64,000 nucleotides of DNA from Pseudomonas chlororaphis subsp. piscium. Its GTDB lineage: Bacteria; Pseudomonadota; Gammaproteobacteria; Pseudomonadales; Pseudomonadaceae. A program made the translations under genes and the position numbers. Positions 53,921-63,131 of this stretch are shown here, piece after piece. The notes beneath the pieces were generated by a model. The model saw only the letters and a list, made by a program, of their open reading frames with translations, ran no database searches and had not been told where the DNA came from. How positions within the stretch are numbered: position 1 is the stretch's first letter; each line of letters starts with the position of its first letter. Location: contig NZ_CP027707.1 in NCBI RefSeq assembly GCF_003850345.1, forward strand, positions 5,642,001-5,706,000. Reading direction: 5' to 3'.

Positions 53921-55960
53921 ATGTCCCTCTCTGCCCACCGCCCTTCTCGCTCTCTACTCTGGCGTCTTAGCCCTTTGTCCGCCGCCTTGCTGTTCGCCTC
54001 CCAGGCCCACGCCCTGGAGCTGCAACCGCAGGTCATCACCGCCAACCCCCTGGGCAGCCAGCAAACGGCAGCGCCGAGCACGGTACTGGAAGGCGACGAC
54101 CTGACCCTGCAACAGCAAGGCAGCCTCGGCGAAACCCTGAATAAGCAGCCGGGCGTGTCCTCGTCCTACTTCGGCCCGGGCGCCAGCCGGCCGATCATTC
54201 GCGGCCTGGATGGCGATCGCATTCGCCTGCTGCGCAACGGCGTCGGCGCGCTGGATGCTTCGTCGCTGTCCTACGACCATGCCGTGCCGCTGGACCCGGT
54301 CAACGTCGAGCGCATCGAGATCGTCCGCGGCCCGGCCGCCCTGCTGTATGGCGGCAGCGCCATCGGCGGCGTGGTCAACACCTTCGACAACCGCATCCCC
54401 ACCGAGGCCATCGAGGGCATCCAGGGTGCCGGTGAATTGCGTTACGGCGGTGCCGACACCACCCGCAGCAGCGCCGGCAAGCTGGAAGCCGGCAACGGCA
54501 CCTTCGCCCTGCACCTGGACGCCAACTCGCGGCAGTTCAACGACCTGAAAATCCCCGGCTACGCCCGCAGCCGCCACGCCCCGGCGAGTGAAGACGGCAA
54601 CGGCAAGAAGGGTCGCCTGGGCAACAGCGACGGCCGTCAGGACGGCGGCGCCATCGGCGGTTCCTACACCTGGGACGACGGTTACGCCGGGCTGTCCTAC
54701 AGCAACTACGACTCCAACTACGGCTCGCCCGCCGAAGAGGACGTGCGCATCCGCATGAAGCAGGATCACTACGCCTTCGCCTCGGAACTGCGCAACCTCG
54801 ACGGCCCCTTCAGCTCGCTGAAGTTCGACGCCGGCTACACCGATTACGAACACCGCGAAATCGAAGGCGGCGAGACCGGCACTATCTTCAAGAACAAGGG
54901 TTACGAAGCCCGTGTCGAAGCCCGCCACCAGCCCCTCGGCCCGCTCAATGGGGTGATTGGCACCCAGGTCAGCCGCAGCGAGTTTTCCGCGCTCGGCGAA
55001 GAGGCCTTCGTGCCGCAGACCGATACCGACAGCGCCGCGCTGTTCATCCTCGAAGAATTGCAGGCCACCGAGCGCCTGAAACTCAGCCTTGGCGGGCGCC
55101 TGGAGCACACCCGCGTCGACCCGGACAGCAAAGGCAACGAACGCTTCAGCCAGGCCGACAGTTCCAGCAGCTTCACCGCCGGCAGCCTGTCGTCCGGCGC
55201 GGTCTATACCCTGACGCCGGTCTGGTCCGTGGCCGCCACCCTGGGCTACACCGAACGCGCCCCGACCTTCTACGAGCTGTATGCCAACGGCGCCCACGTG
55301 GCCACCGGCACCTATGAAGTCGGCGACGCCAACCTGTCGAAGGAAAAAGCCGTGTCCAGCGACCTGGCCCTGCGTTTCGACAACGGCACCCACAAAGGCA
55401 GCGTCGGGGTGTTCTACAGCCACTTCTCCAACTACATCGGGCTGCTCGGCAGCGGCCGCACCCTCAACGATGAAGGCGAGGAAGACGCGGGCGGCATGCC
55501 GGAATACACCTACTCCGGGGTCCGCGCGCGGTTTGCCGGTATCGAGGCCCAGGACCACTGGAAGCTCGGCGAAAGCGCCTACGGCAAGTTCGCCCTGGAA
55601 CTGTCCGGCGACTACACCCGTGCCAAGAACCTGGACAACGGCGAAGCCCTGCCGCGCATCGCGCCGCTGCGCCTGAACAGCGGCCTGCTGTGGGAACTGG
55701 ATCGCTGGCAGGCGCGCATCGATGTCGAACACGCCGCCAGCCAGCGTCGCGTGCCGGACAACGAAAGCGGCACCGACGGCTACACCACCCTGGGCGCCAG
55801 CGCCGGTTACCACTTCGACATCGGCAGCAGCCAGTGGCTGGCCTTCGTCAAGGGCGAGAACCTGACCAACCAGACCGTGCGTTACGCCAGCTCGATCTTG
55901 CGCGACATCGCCCCGGCCCAAGGGCGCAGCATCGAGGTCGGCCTGCGCACCACCTTCTGA
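53921..55960 (+). CDS. znuD: TonB-dependent receptor, ZnuD-like
   Basis: 679 residues. Signal peptide ending about residue 32 (SQAHA). Plug domain with GETLNKQPGVSSSYFGPGAS, RPIIRGLDGDRIRLLRNG and IEIVRGPAALLYGGSAIGGV, then a 22-strand-type barrel ending in Phe. Pattern matches ZnuD/PA0781-type zinc (possibly haem) receptors. The Zur-like box upstream favours zinc. AAGGAA precedes the ATG; a strong terminator follows. Confidence 0.8.
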   Translation: MSLSAHRPSRSLLWRLSPLSAALLFASQAHALELQPQVITANPLGSQQTAAPSTVLEGDDLTLQQQGSLGETLNKQPGVSSSYFGPGASRPIIRGLDGDRIRLLRNGVGALDASSLSYDHAVPLDPVNVERIEIVRGPAALLYGGSAIGGVVNTFDNRIPTEAIEGIQGAGELRYGGADTTRSSAGKLEAGNGTFALHLDANSRQFNDLKIPGYARSRHAPASEDGNGKKGRLGNSDGRQDGGAIGGSYTWDDGYAGLSYSNYDSNYGSPAEEDVRIRMKQDHYAFASELRNLDGPFSSLKFDAGYTDYEHREIEGGETGTIFKNKGYEARVEARHQPLGPLNGVIGTQVSRSEFSALGEEAFVPQTDTDSAALFILEELQATERLKLSLGGRLEHTRVDPDSKGNERFSQADSSSSFTAGSLSSGAVYTLTPVWSVAATLGYTERAPTFYELYANGAHVATGTYEVGDANLSKEKAVSSDLALRFDNGTHKGSVGVFYSHFSNYIGLLGSGRTLNDEGEEDAGGMPEYTYSGVRARFAGIEAQDHWKLGESAYGKFALELSGDYTRAKNLDNGEALPRIAPLRLNSGLLWELDRWQARIDVEHAASQRRVPDNESGTDGYTTLGASAGYHFDIGSSQWLAFVKGENLTNQTVRYASSILRDIAPAQGRSIEVGLRTTF

Positions 55961-55970
55961 GTCCCCCCAC

Positions 55971-55996
55971 AATCGCAGCCTTCGGGCTGCGATTTT
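55971..55996 (+). terminator. terminator after the TonB receptor gene
   Basis: AATCGCAGCC, loop TTCG, GGCTGCGATTTT: 10-bp stem with a short T-run, 10 bases after the stop. Confidence 0.8.
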
Positions 55997-56195
55997 CCTC
56001 TCCGCCCCCTCCCCCTCAGAACCTGACTCCCACGGCATTGCGCAATCCCCAGCCTGTACCGCCAGGCCGTGACCGGGCAAAATGCGCTGCTTTATCTTTC
56101 CAAGGTTGCGTACCTGTCATGACGGCCTGAAACAGTGCCATCAACCCGTGACCTCCCGCAGAAACCGGATTTCCATCCAACAAAGGACTGACCCC

Positions 56196-57218
56196 TTGTT
56201 CAACCTCACACGCCCGTTCGCCGTGCTTTTGGCACTCACCCTCTCGCTTGACGCCGTCGCCCTGTCCCTTCAATCGGAAAAACGTGCAGATGGCACAACC
56301 GTGTTGCAGCTCACCAATGCCCCCGCGCCGGCACGACCACCGCAGCTCAATGAAGATCCGGCGGTTCGCGCAGCCCTGATCGACTTCATCGGCTACGCCA
56401 CCGGCAGCTTCACCAGCGACGGCTCTATGATCGTGACGCAAGTACTGGATTCCCTCGATTCAGAGTTCTCGACGTTCGAGAAAGGTGTACCTGCCGGACG
56501 CAAAATGCTCACGGCCATGGATCACGATCATGGCGATGAACGCGCCGCGCTGCTGTTGAACGACAAGGGGCAGTTGATCGCCGTAGGCCTGGTGAATGGG
56601 CACTGCACCGTCAAATCAAGGACAGAGTCGTTGTCCTGCAATCCGGGCCCCGAAACCGTGCTGACCATCTTCCAGGCCAAAGACGCCCAGAAGAGCGACG
56701 CCGAGCCAATCATTGCCTGGAGCAAAGAGTTGCCGCCAATGGTCGCGTTCTGGGCCGAAAGTGAAGATCCCGAGACACGTGCCCTCGCGCAAAAGATTGC
56801 CACGGTCGAATACATCACCACCGACCCGAAAAAGGACTCTTGGAGCGCCGCGCAACTGCCCGCCGACTTCCCCAAGGCAATGCTTGCGTTGTTGCCCAAA
56901 AACTCCCACTTGGTGGGCGCGGGCGTCGATGGTTTTTTCACCACCCCGGGCCTGAAAGGCGCGCCGATTTATGGAGACTACGACGAACTGGCCGGCCGGC
57001 CGCGGCATGATTTCGAGGTCTTGTTGAAAACCTATACGCCGTTCTCCGAGGTCGTGAAGTTTTACCAGGAGCAAGCCAAAGGTGCCGAGTTACGCGCAAA
57101 CGATGAAAAAGCCTTGATTGACGGTGTAGCTGGCGGGGGTACTTACAAGATTGAGATCAAGGATGAAGAGGAAGAAGGAACGTCCATCACCTTCTCCGGC
57201 TGGAGAAAAGAAGTCTGA
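56196..57218 (+). CDS. unknown secreted protein of atypical composition
   Basis: 340 residues from TTG 56196, with AAAGGA 8 bases upstream and a signal peptide at once (FNLTRPFAVLLALTLSLDAV). An upstream ATG at 56082 would bury the signal peptide. Contains GRKMLTAMDHDHGDERAALLLND and a single NGHCTVKS...LSCNPG Cys pair; ends EEEEGTSITFSGWRKEV. GC content and codon use are visibly lower than neighbours. Family not recognised. Confidence 0.72.
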   Translation: MFNLTRPFAVLLALTLSLDAVALSLQSEKRADGTTVLQLTNAPAPARPPQLNEDPAVRAALIDFIGYATGSFTSDGSMIVTQVLDSLDSEFSTFEKGVPAGRKMLTAMDHDHGDERAALLLNDKGQLIAVGLVNGHCTVKSRTESLSCNPGPETVLTIFQAKDAQKSDAEPIIAWSKELPPMVAFWAESEDPETRALAQKIATVEYITTDPKKDSWSAAQLPADFPKAMLALLPKNSHLVGAGVDGFFTTPGLKGAPIYGDYDELAGRPRHDFEVLLKTYTPFSEVVKFYQEQAKGAELRANDEKALIDGVAGGGTYKIEIKDEEEEGTSITFSGWRKEV

Positions 57219-57541
57219 ACGTCCTTAGTTGAACCCGCATAACAACAGGAGCGAGTTATTCAAAGTAGAACGACTTGCCCCTGTTTGACCGGAAGAAGAT
57301 TGACGGTAGTTCCATGCCGAATACCAACGGCTGAAAAAAACACACTGTTACCAAATCCGAAATGATTCATGTCACTAAAAGCGCTTTCTCTCCAAGAGGA
57401 GGCGCTTTATCCTTACGCCCCCAACGCTGAATCGATTTTTTTCCTTAAAACAGTGGCTACCGCTTTCGACCCCTGAGGTTCGCAACGCGCGATATCCCCT
57501 GTTTTTCTGACCTCTTATAAAAAGCCCTTACCTGACAACTT
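57219..57541. other. intergenic region before oprB
   Basis: 323 bases, lower in GC than the flanks. A nested hairpin AAAGCGC...GCGCTTT at 57378-57408 is a possible terminator for the preceding gene. oprB regulatory signals must lie here but I cannot assign one. Confidence 0.5.
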
Positions 57542-58915
57542 ATGCCTAACTTCAAGCCTTTCAAAGACAGCGCTGTCTTTTACCCTTCCGCCAGCCACAA
57601 AGCCGTGGCCCTGCTCAGCGCCTTCGGCCTGGCCACCTGCGCCCAGGCCGCGCCGGCCTTCGACAGCGAGTCCCCCTGGATGCTCGGCGACTGGAACGGC
57701 AACCGCACCGAGCTGGCGAAAAAAGGCTACGACTTCAAGATCGACTTCGTCGGCGAAATGGGCGCCAACCTGCATGGTGGCTACGACCATGACCGCACCG
57801 CGCGCTTCAGCGACCAGTTCGCCTTCGGCAGCCACCTGGACCTGGGCAAGATCCTCGGCTGGAACGATGCCGAGTTCCAACTGACCATCACCAAGCGTGA
57901 CGGCGACAACATCAGCAACGACCGCATCAACGACCCGCGGGTCGGCGGCTTCACCTCGGCCCAGGAAGTCTGGGGCCGCGGCCAGACCTGGCGCCTGACG
58001 CAGATGTGGTACCAGCAGAAATTCTTCGACCAGAAACTCGATATCAAGGTCGGCCGGTTCGGCCAGGGCGAAGACTTCAACAGCTTCCCTTGCGACTTCC
58101 AGAACCTGGCGTTCTGTGGCTCCCAGGTCGGCAACTGGGCCGGTAGCGTCTGGTACAACTGGCCGGTCAGCCAATGGGCGCTGCGGGTCAAATATCACCT
58201 GACCCCTGAGCTCTACGCGCAGATCGGCGCCTATGAGCAGAACCCGTCCAACCTCGAGCGCGGCAACGGCTTCAAGCTCAGCGGCAGCGGCACCCAGGGC
58301 ACCCTGCTGCCGGTGGAGCTGGTGTGGACGCCGAAACTCAACGGGCTGCCGGGTGAATACCGCGCCGGTTACTACTACAGCAGCGCCAAGGCCAGCGACG
58401 TCTATAAGGACAGCAACGGCCAGCCGGCGGCCTTGAGCGGCGAGGCCTATCGCAGCAGTTCGAGCAAGCACGGCCTGTGGCTGGGCGCGCAACAGCAGAT
58501 CACCAGCCTGGCCAGCGACCACTCGCGCGGCTTGAGCCTGTTCGCCAACGCGACGATGCACGACAAGAAGACCAACGCCATCGACAACTACGTCCAGGCC
58601 GGCCTGGTCTACAAGGGCCTGTTCGATGCGCGCGCCAAGGACGACATCGGCTTCGCCATGGCCCGGGTCCACGTCAACCCGGCCTACCGCAAGAACGCCG
58701 AAGCGACCAACCAGGCCAATCTCATCCAGGACTATGACAACCCGGCCTACCTGCCGCCCCAGGACACCGAATACAGCGCCGAGCTGTACTACGGCGTGCA
58801 TGTCACCAACTGGCTGACCGTGCGCCCGAACCTGCAATACATCCGCCACCCGGGTGGCGTGGACAAGGTCGACGACGCGCTGATCGGCGGGATCAAGATC
58901 CAGAGCTCGTTCTGA
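57542..58915 (+). CDS. oprB: carbohydrate-selective porin OprB
   Basis: 457 residues, signal peptide to about residue 37 (ATCAQA). OprB family: WMLGDWNGNRTELAKKGYDF, FSDQFAFGSHLDLGKILGW, FNSFPCDFQNLAFCGSQVG, ending QSSF. Outer-membrane channel for glucose. Next gene is glucose dehydrogenase, so the pair serves periplasmic glucose use. Confidence 0.94.
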   Translation: MPNFKPFKDSAVFYPSASHKAVALLSAFGLATCAQAAPAFDSESPWMLGDWNGNRTELAKKGYDFKIDFVGEMGANLHGGYDHDRTARFSDQFAFGSHLDLGKILGWNDAEFQLTITKRDGDNISNDRINDPRVGGFTSAQEVWGRGQTWRLTQMWYQQKFFDQKLDIKVGRFGQGEDFNSFPCDFQNLAFCGSQVGNWAGSVWYNWPVSQWALRVKYHLTPELYAQIGAYEQNPSNLERGNGFKLSGSGTQGTLLPVELVWTPKLNGLPGEYRAGYYYSSAKASDVYKDSNGQPAALSGEAYRSSSSKHGLWLGAQQQITSLASDHSRGLSLFANATMHDKKTNAIDNYVQAGLVYKGLFDARAKDDIGFAMARVHVNPAYRKNAEATNQANLIQDYDNPAYLPPQDTEYSAELYYGVHVTNWLTVRPNLQYIRHPGGVDKVDDALIGGIKIQSSF

Positions 58916-59045
58916 TGAGCCCTGGGGCTCGTTCAATCTGAATAAAACTGTTTTTCCCCAAACACTGCTGAACCATGCCCGCGCCTGATCGTCATCTACA
59001 GTGAACAAGCGCGGGACTACCTTAAACGTCACGGAGAACCACACT

Positions 59046-61466
59046 ATGAGCACTGATGGTGCTTCAAGTCCGAGCCGCCTGCTGCCGAGCCTGCTCGGTA
59101 TCTTGCTGCTGCTAATGGGCCTGGCCATGCTGGCCGGGGGGATCAAGCTGAGCATGCTCGGCGGCTCGCTGTACTACCTGTTGGCCGGTATCGGCCTGAT
59201 CGTCAGCGGCGTGCTGCTGCTGGCGGGGCGTAGTTCCGCGCTGCTCGTCTACGGGGTGGTGCTGTTCGCCAGCTCCGTCTGGGCACTGTGGGAAGTCGGC
59301 CTGGACTGGTGGCAACTGGTGCCACGCCTGTCGCTGTTCTTTGCCCTGGGTGTGGTTCTGCTGCTGCCATGGTTCCGTCGTCCGCTGCTGCGCAACGGCC
59401 CGGCGCCGCTGGGTACCGCGGTACTGGGCGTGGCCGTGGTCCTGGCCGGTGGTGCCGCGATCAACAGCCAGTTCACCAACCCGGGCGAAATCTCGGGCGA
59501 ACTGGGCCGTGAAAGCGCCGACACCACCAGCGCCGCGCCGACCATGCCCGAAGGCGACTGGCAGGCGTATGGCCGTACCGAGTTCGGCGACCGCTACTCG
59601 CCGCTAACCCAGATCACGCCGGCCAACATCGGCAAGCTGCAGGAAGCCTGGCGCATCCGCACCGGCGACATGCCGACCGCCAAGGACCCGGTGGAAATCA
59701 CCAACCAGAACACCCCGCTGAAGGTCAACGGCATGCTCTATGCCTGCACCGCCCACAGCCAGGTGCTGGCGCTGGACCCGGACACCGGCAAGGAAATCTG
59801 GCGTTTCGACCCGAAAATCCAGGGTCCGAACGGCGATGACTTCCGTGGCTGGGCGCACATGACCTGCCGTGGCGTGTCGTACTACGACGAAGCCAGCTTC
59901 AACAAGACCGACGCCATCAGCACCCCGGCCAGCCTCTCGGCCGCCGGCCAGGCCATCGCCGCCAGCTGCCCGCGTCGCCTGTTCCTGCCGACCGCCGACG
60001 CGCGCCTGATCGCGATCAACGCCGACACCGGCAAGGTCTGCGAAGACTTCGGCAACAAGGGCGCCGTGGACCTGAAGGCCGGTATCGGCCCGTTCACTCC
60101 GGGTGGCTACTACTCGACGTCGCCGGCCGCCATCACCCGTAACCTGGTGATCATCGGCGGCCACGTGACCGACAACGAGTCGACCAACGAACCGTCCGGC
60201 GTGATCCGCGCCTTCGACGTGCACGATGGTCACCTGGTGTGGAACTGGGACGCCGGCAATCCCGACGCAACCGCTCCGCTGCCAGAAGGCCAGACCTACA
60301 CCCGCAACTCGCCGAACATGTGGTCCCTGGCCAGCGTCGACGAGAAACTGGGCCTGATCTACCTGCCGCTGGGCAACCAGATGCCTGACCAGTGGGGCGG
60401 CAACCGCACCGCGGGCGCCGAGAAGTTCAGCGCCGGCACCGTGGCCCTGGACATCGACACCGGCAAGCTGCGCTGGAACTACCAGTTCACCCACCATGAC
60501 CTGTGGGACATGGACGTGGGCAGCCAGCCGACCCTGGTGGACATGAAGACCGCTGACGGCATCAAGCCGGCGCTGATCCAGCCGACCAAGCAAGGCAGCC
60601 TGTACGTGCTGGACCGTCGCGACGGCACCCCGATCGTGCCGATCCAGGAAGTACCGGCGCCGGCCGGTGCAGTCGAAGGCGACCACACCGCGCCGACCCA
60701 GGCCCGTTCGGACCTGAACCTGCTGCCACCGCCGCTGGAAGAGAAAGGCATGTGGGGCGCCACGCCGTTCGACCAGATGCTGTGCCGCATCCAGTTCAAG
60801 GAACTGCGCTACGAAGGCCAGTACACCCCGCCATCGATCCAGGGCAGCCTGATCTACCCGGGTAACGTCGGTGTGTTCAACTGGGGCAGCGTGTCGATCG
60901 ATCCGGTCCGTCACCTGCTGTTCACCAGCCCGAACTACATGGCCTTCGTTTCCAAGCTGGTGCCGCGCGCCGAAGTCGCCGCCGGCAGCAAGCGCGAAAG
61001 CGAAACCTCCGGTGTGCAACCCAACACCGGCGCGCCGTACGCGGTGATCATGCATCCGTTCATGTCGCCGTTCGGCGTACCTTGCCAGGCCCCGGCCTGG
61101 GGCTACGTGGCCGGTATCGACCTGACCACCAACAAAGTGGTGTGGAAGCACAAGAACGGCACCAGCCGCGACAGCTCGCCAGTACCGATCGGCCTGCCCA
61201 TCGGCGTGCCGAGCATGGGCGGCTCGATGGTCACCGCCGGCGGCGTGGGCTTCCTCAGCGGCACCCTGGACCAGTACATCCGCGGTTATGACGTGAACAA
61301 CGGCAAGGAACTGTGGAAATCCCGCCTGCCAGCGGGTGGCCAGGCCACGCCGATGAGCTACACCGGCAAGGATGGCAAGCAGTACGTACTGGTGGTCGTG
61401 GGTGGCCACGGCTCGCTGGGCACCAAGATGGGCGACTACATCATCGCCTACAAACTGTCGGAATAA
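59046..61466 (+). CDS. gcd: membrane-bound PQQ-dependent glucose dehydrogenase
   Basis: 806 residues from ATG 59046 (GGAGAA upstream). Five N-terminal membrane segments within residues ~10-140, then the PQQ beta-propeller beginning DWQAYGRTEFGDRYSPLTQI; W-motifs such as NNGKELWKSRLPAGGQATPM are intact. Oxidises glucose to gluconate in the periplasm and passes electrons to ubiquinone. Also underlies mineral phosphate dissolution in many pseudomonads. 130 bases after oprB; a terminator follows. Confidence 0.95.
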   Translation: MSTDGASSPSRLLPSLLGILLLLMGLAMLAGGIKLSMLGGSLYYLLAGIGLIVSGVLLLAGRSSALLVYGVVLFASSVWALWEVGLDWWQLVPRLSLFFALGVVLLLPWFRRPLLRNGPAPLGTAVLGVAVVLAGGAAINSQFTNPGEISGELGRESADTTSAAPTMPEGDWQAYGRTEFGDRYSPLTQITPANIGKLQEAWRIRTGDMPTAKDPVEITNQNTPLKVNGMLYACTAHSQVLALDPDTGKEIWRFDPKIQGPNGDDFRGWAHMTCRGVSYYDEASFNKTDAISTPASLSAAGQAIAASCPRRLFLPTADARLIAINADTGKVCEDFGNKGAVDLKAGIGPFTPGGYYSTSPAAITRNLVIIGGHVTDNESTNEPSGVIRAFDVHDGHLVWNWDAGNPDATAPLPEGQTYTRNSPNMWSLASVDEKLGLIYLPLGNQMPDQWGGNRTAGAEKFSAGTVALDIDTGKLRWNYQFTHHDLWDMDVGSQPTLVDMKTADGIKPALIQPTKQGSLYVLDRRDGTPIVPIQEVPAPAGAVEGDHTAPTQARSDLNLLPPPLEEKGMWGATPFDQMLCRIQFKELRYEGQYTPPSIQGSLIYPGNVGVFNWGSVSIDPVRHLLFTSPNYMAFVSKLVPRAEVAAGSKRESETSGVQPNTGAPYAVIMHPFMSPFGVPCQAPAWGYVAGIDLTTNKVVWKHKNGTSRDSSPVPIGLPIGVPSMGGSMVTAGGVGFLSGTLDQYIRGYDVNNGKELWKSRLPAGGQATPMSYTGKDGKQYVLVVVGGHGSLGTKMGDYIIAYKLSE

Positions 61467-61486
61467 GCCTTACCGGCGGTGAATGA

Positions 61487-61520
61487 AAAGGCGGCTACCT
61501 GCGGGTAGCCGCCTTTTTTT
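61487..61520 (+). terminator. Rho-independent terminator after gcd
   Basis: AAAGGCGGCTACC, TGCG, GGTAGCCGCCTTTTTTT: 13-bp stem and a T-run, 20 bases after the stop. Confidence 0.93.
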
Positions 61521-61581
61521 GTGGGTGGCGTTTGGGGGTGTTGCTTTGACCTCTCGCTCCTGCGTTGTTCGAGCTGACGTC

Positions 61582-61662
61582 ATCGCGAGCAAGCTTCGCT
61601 CCTACAGAAGCAGGATCGTGGTGTTCCGCTCCGCTTCTGTAGGAGCGAGGCTTGCCCGCGAT
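61582..61662. repeat. REP doublet, tail-facing arrangement
   Basis: ATCGCGAGCAAGCTTCGCTCC TACAG then TGTAGGAGCGAGGCTTGCCC GCGAT, ~30 bases between. Confidence 0.85.
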
Positions 61663-61707
61663 AGGGCCCACCCAACCACCACAAGGCTCCCGGACGATAA
61701 CGACTCG

Positions 61708-61853
61708 TGTAGCCGCTGCCGAGCCCGCGAGGCTGCGACCGGCCGCGAAGCGGACGCCAAATCAGACAACGCGGTGTATCAGGCCGATGGGGGTACCGCC
61801 CTTGCGTCTGCTACGCAGACGATCGCAGCCTCGCAGGCTCGGCAGCGGCTACA
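61708..61853. repeat. long palindromic repeat, GTAGCCGCTGCC family, copy 7
   Basis: TGTAGCCGCTGCCGAGCCCG ... GGCTCGGCAGCGGCTACA, 146 bases, the longest copy in the window with an enlarged middle. Confidence 0.8.
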
Positions 61854-61962
61854 GGCCAATGTCGATCCGAGATCGGTGTGGCAGTGGCTACAGCGAAAAT
61901 TCCTACAACACGCGTCGACTCCTATCACCTTGTCCCGCCGGGCCCCGGACTCTATGGTTTGG

Positions 61963-61988
61963 CCTGTCACTGCCAATTCAGTGACAGG
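61963..61988. promoter_or_regulatory. perfect inverted repeat upstream of DUF6124 gene
   Basis: CCTGTCACTG, CCAATT, CAGTGACAGG: 10-bp arms with a 6-base loop, 215 bases before the ATG. Operator or leader hairpin; no factor assigned. Confidence 0.45.
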
Positions 61989-62202
61989 GCGTAGGAACCC
62001 TTTTGATGACCCTCGGCGCGTACGCGTCCCGACTGATTGCGGCCCTTTTAAGGTGTCCGTAAGATCAGCCGCGGCGGCTGTGCGCGGGCACGTTTCGACG
62101 TGGCCGAGTCCCTGGGTATTCGGTTCCTACCCCGCGCACGGCTGCCACCCAAGCCCGTAGGAAGGCTGTTGGCGGCTCAGATCCCTACCCGGAGCCAGTT
62201 CA

Positions 62203-62517
62203 ATGAAAAAAGTCGTTCCCGATCCACCCGCCCTACCCACCAAACCCCGCCGCTACATGGCCCTGACCAGCAACGACTGCAGCATCCCCGCCTTGCTGAT
62301 CGACACCGAGGCGCCCCTGGATGTGCTGCACGAAGCCGCCGCCCACCGCATCCGCGCCGCGATCCAGTTGCTGGAAAACATCGCCAGCGACGCCAACCTG
62401 CACAGCAACCCGGCGCTGCTCCAGGACTTCGCCCAGCTCTGCGTCATCCCCCTGCGCGATGGCTGCGACCTGCTGGACGTACTCGGCCGGCGCCTGCAGG
62501 AACAACTGCTGACCTGA
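62203..62517 (+). CDS. DUF6124/DUF3077-like small Pseudomonas protein
   Basis: 104 residues, GGAG 8 bases before ATG. Begins MKKVVPDPPALPTKPRRYMA, a form common to a multi-copy family of small Pseudomonas proteins; the rest is helical (HRIRAAIQLLENIASDANL). No signal peptide. Function unknown. Confidence 0.75.
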   Translation: MKKVVPDPPALPTKPRRYMALTSNDCSIPALLIDTEAPLDVLHEAAAHRIRAAIQLLENIASDANLHSNPALLQDFAQLCVIPLRDGCDLLDVLGRRLQEQLLT

Positions 62518-62735
62518 ACCTCGATCCGGGGCCGGCGACTCCAGCCGGCCCTGCGCCGACGCCCGTCCCCAGCCCAATAATTGCAAAGGGACATTAGCCC
62601 ATCTGTGCTAATCGACCCTCCCCCACCCCGGCGATATAGTGCCAACCACTCACCCGCTCTTCTCAACACCGCCGCTCTGCGGTGTCGGGGCCGGCTGCGC
62701 CGTAGAAAACACAACAACGCCAAGGAAGAATCACC

Positions 62736-63029
62736 ATGAACCTCCACCCCACTGCCCGTACCCTCACCCTGCTCGGCGGCCTGGTGCTCGCCCTGGGCGG
62801 TTGCGCCATTGCCAAACCCAGCAACGACGACCTCAAGACCCGCGCCCAGACCACCCTCGGCAAGCCCGTGACCACGGTCTCCAATGTGCGTAGCGACGCT
62901 TCCCAGACCTACTTCACCGCCAGCACCAGCAACGGCGAATACAATTGCGTGTTGCCCAGTGGCGGCATGGTCGCCTTCGCCTCCATGGGCGGCGTCGTAG
63001 CGCTCCCCGCCGAGTGCACCAAGCAGTAA
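62736..63029 (+). CDS. small lipoprotein, unknown function
   Basis: 97 residues, AAGGAAG before ATG 62736. Signal peptide with lipobox LALGGC (Cys about residue 23), then a ~75-residue mature domain with one more Cys pair (NCVLP, ECTKQ) that could form a disulphide. Likely outer-membrane lipoprotein (residue after Cys is Ala, no inner-membrane Asp). Function unknown. Confidence 0.82.
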   Translation: MNLHPTARTLTLLGGLVLALGGCAIAKPSNDDLKTRAQTTLGKPVTTVSNVRSDASQTYFTASTSNGEYNCVLPSGGMVAFASMGGVVALPAECTKQ

Positions 63030-63131
63030 GCCGCGGCCCCATCACCGAGGTTCACAGCGACAGACTTCATACCGTGGAGCAGGGCCTGCGGATGTCTGGC
63101 CGTAGTGCCCGGAGCGGCCACACAGCGTTGC

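Larger units (their letters stand above)
61521..62202. other. repeat-rich intergenic region
   Basis: About 680 bases between gcd and the DUF6124 gene with one REP doublet, one GTAGCC-family copy and a perfect 10-bp inverted repeat at 61963-61988. No gene supported. Confidence 0.75.

Noticed and set aside
53954..56080. 708-codon minus-strand frame opposite the TonB receptor gene
   Set aside because: Antisense to a clear TonB receptor; composition is that of a shadow frame.
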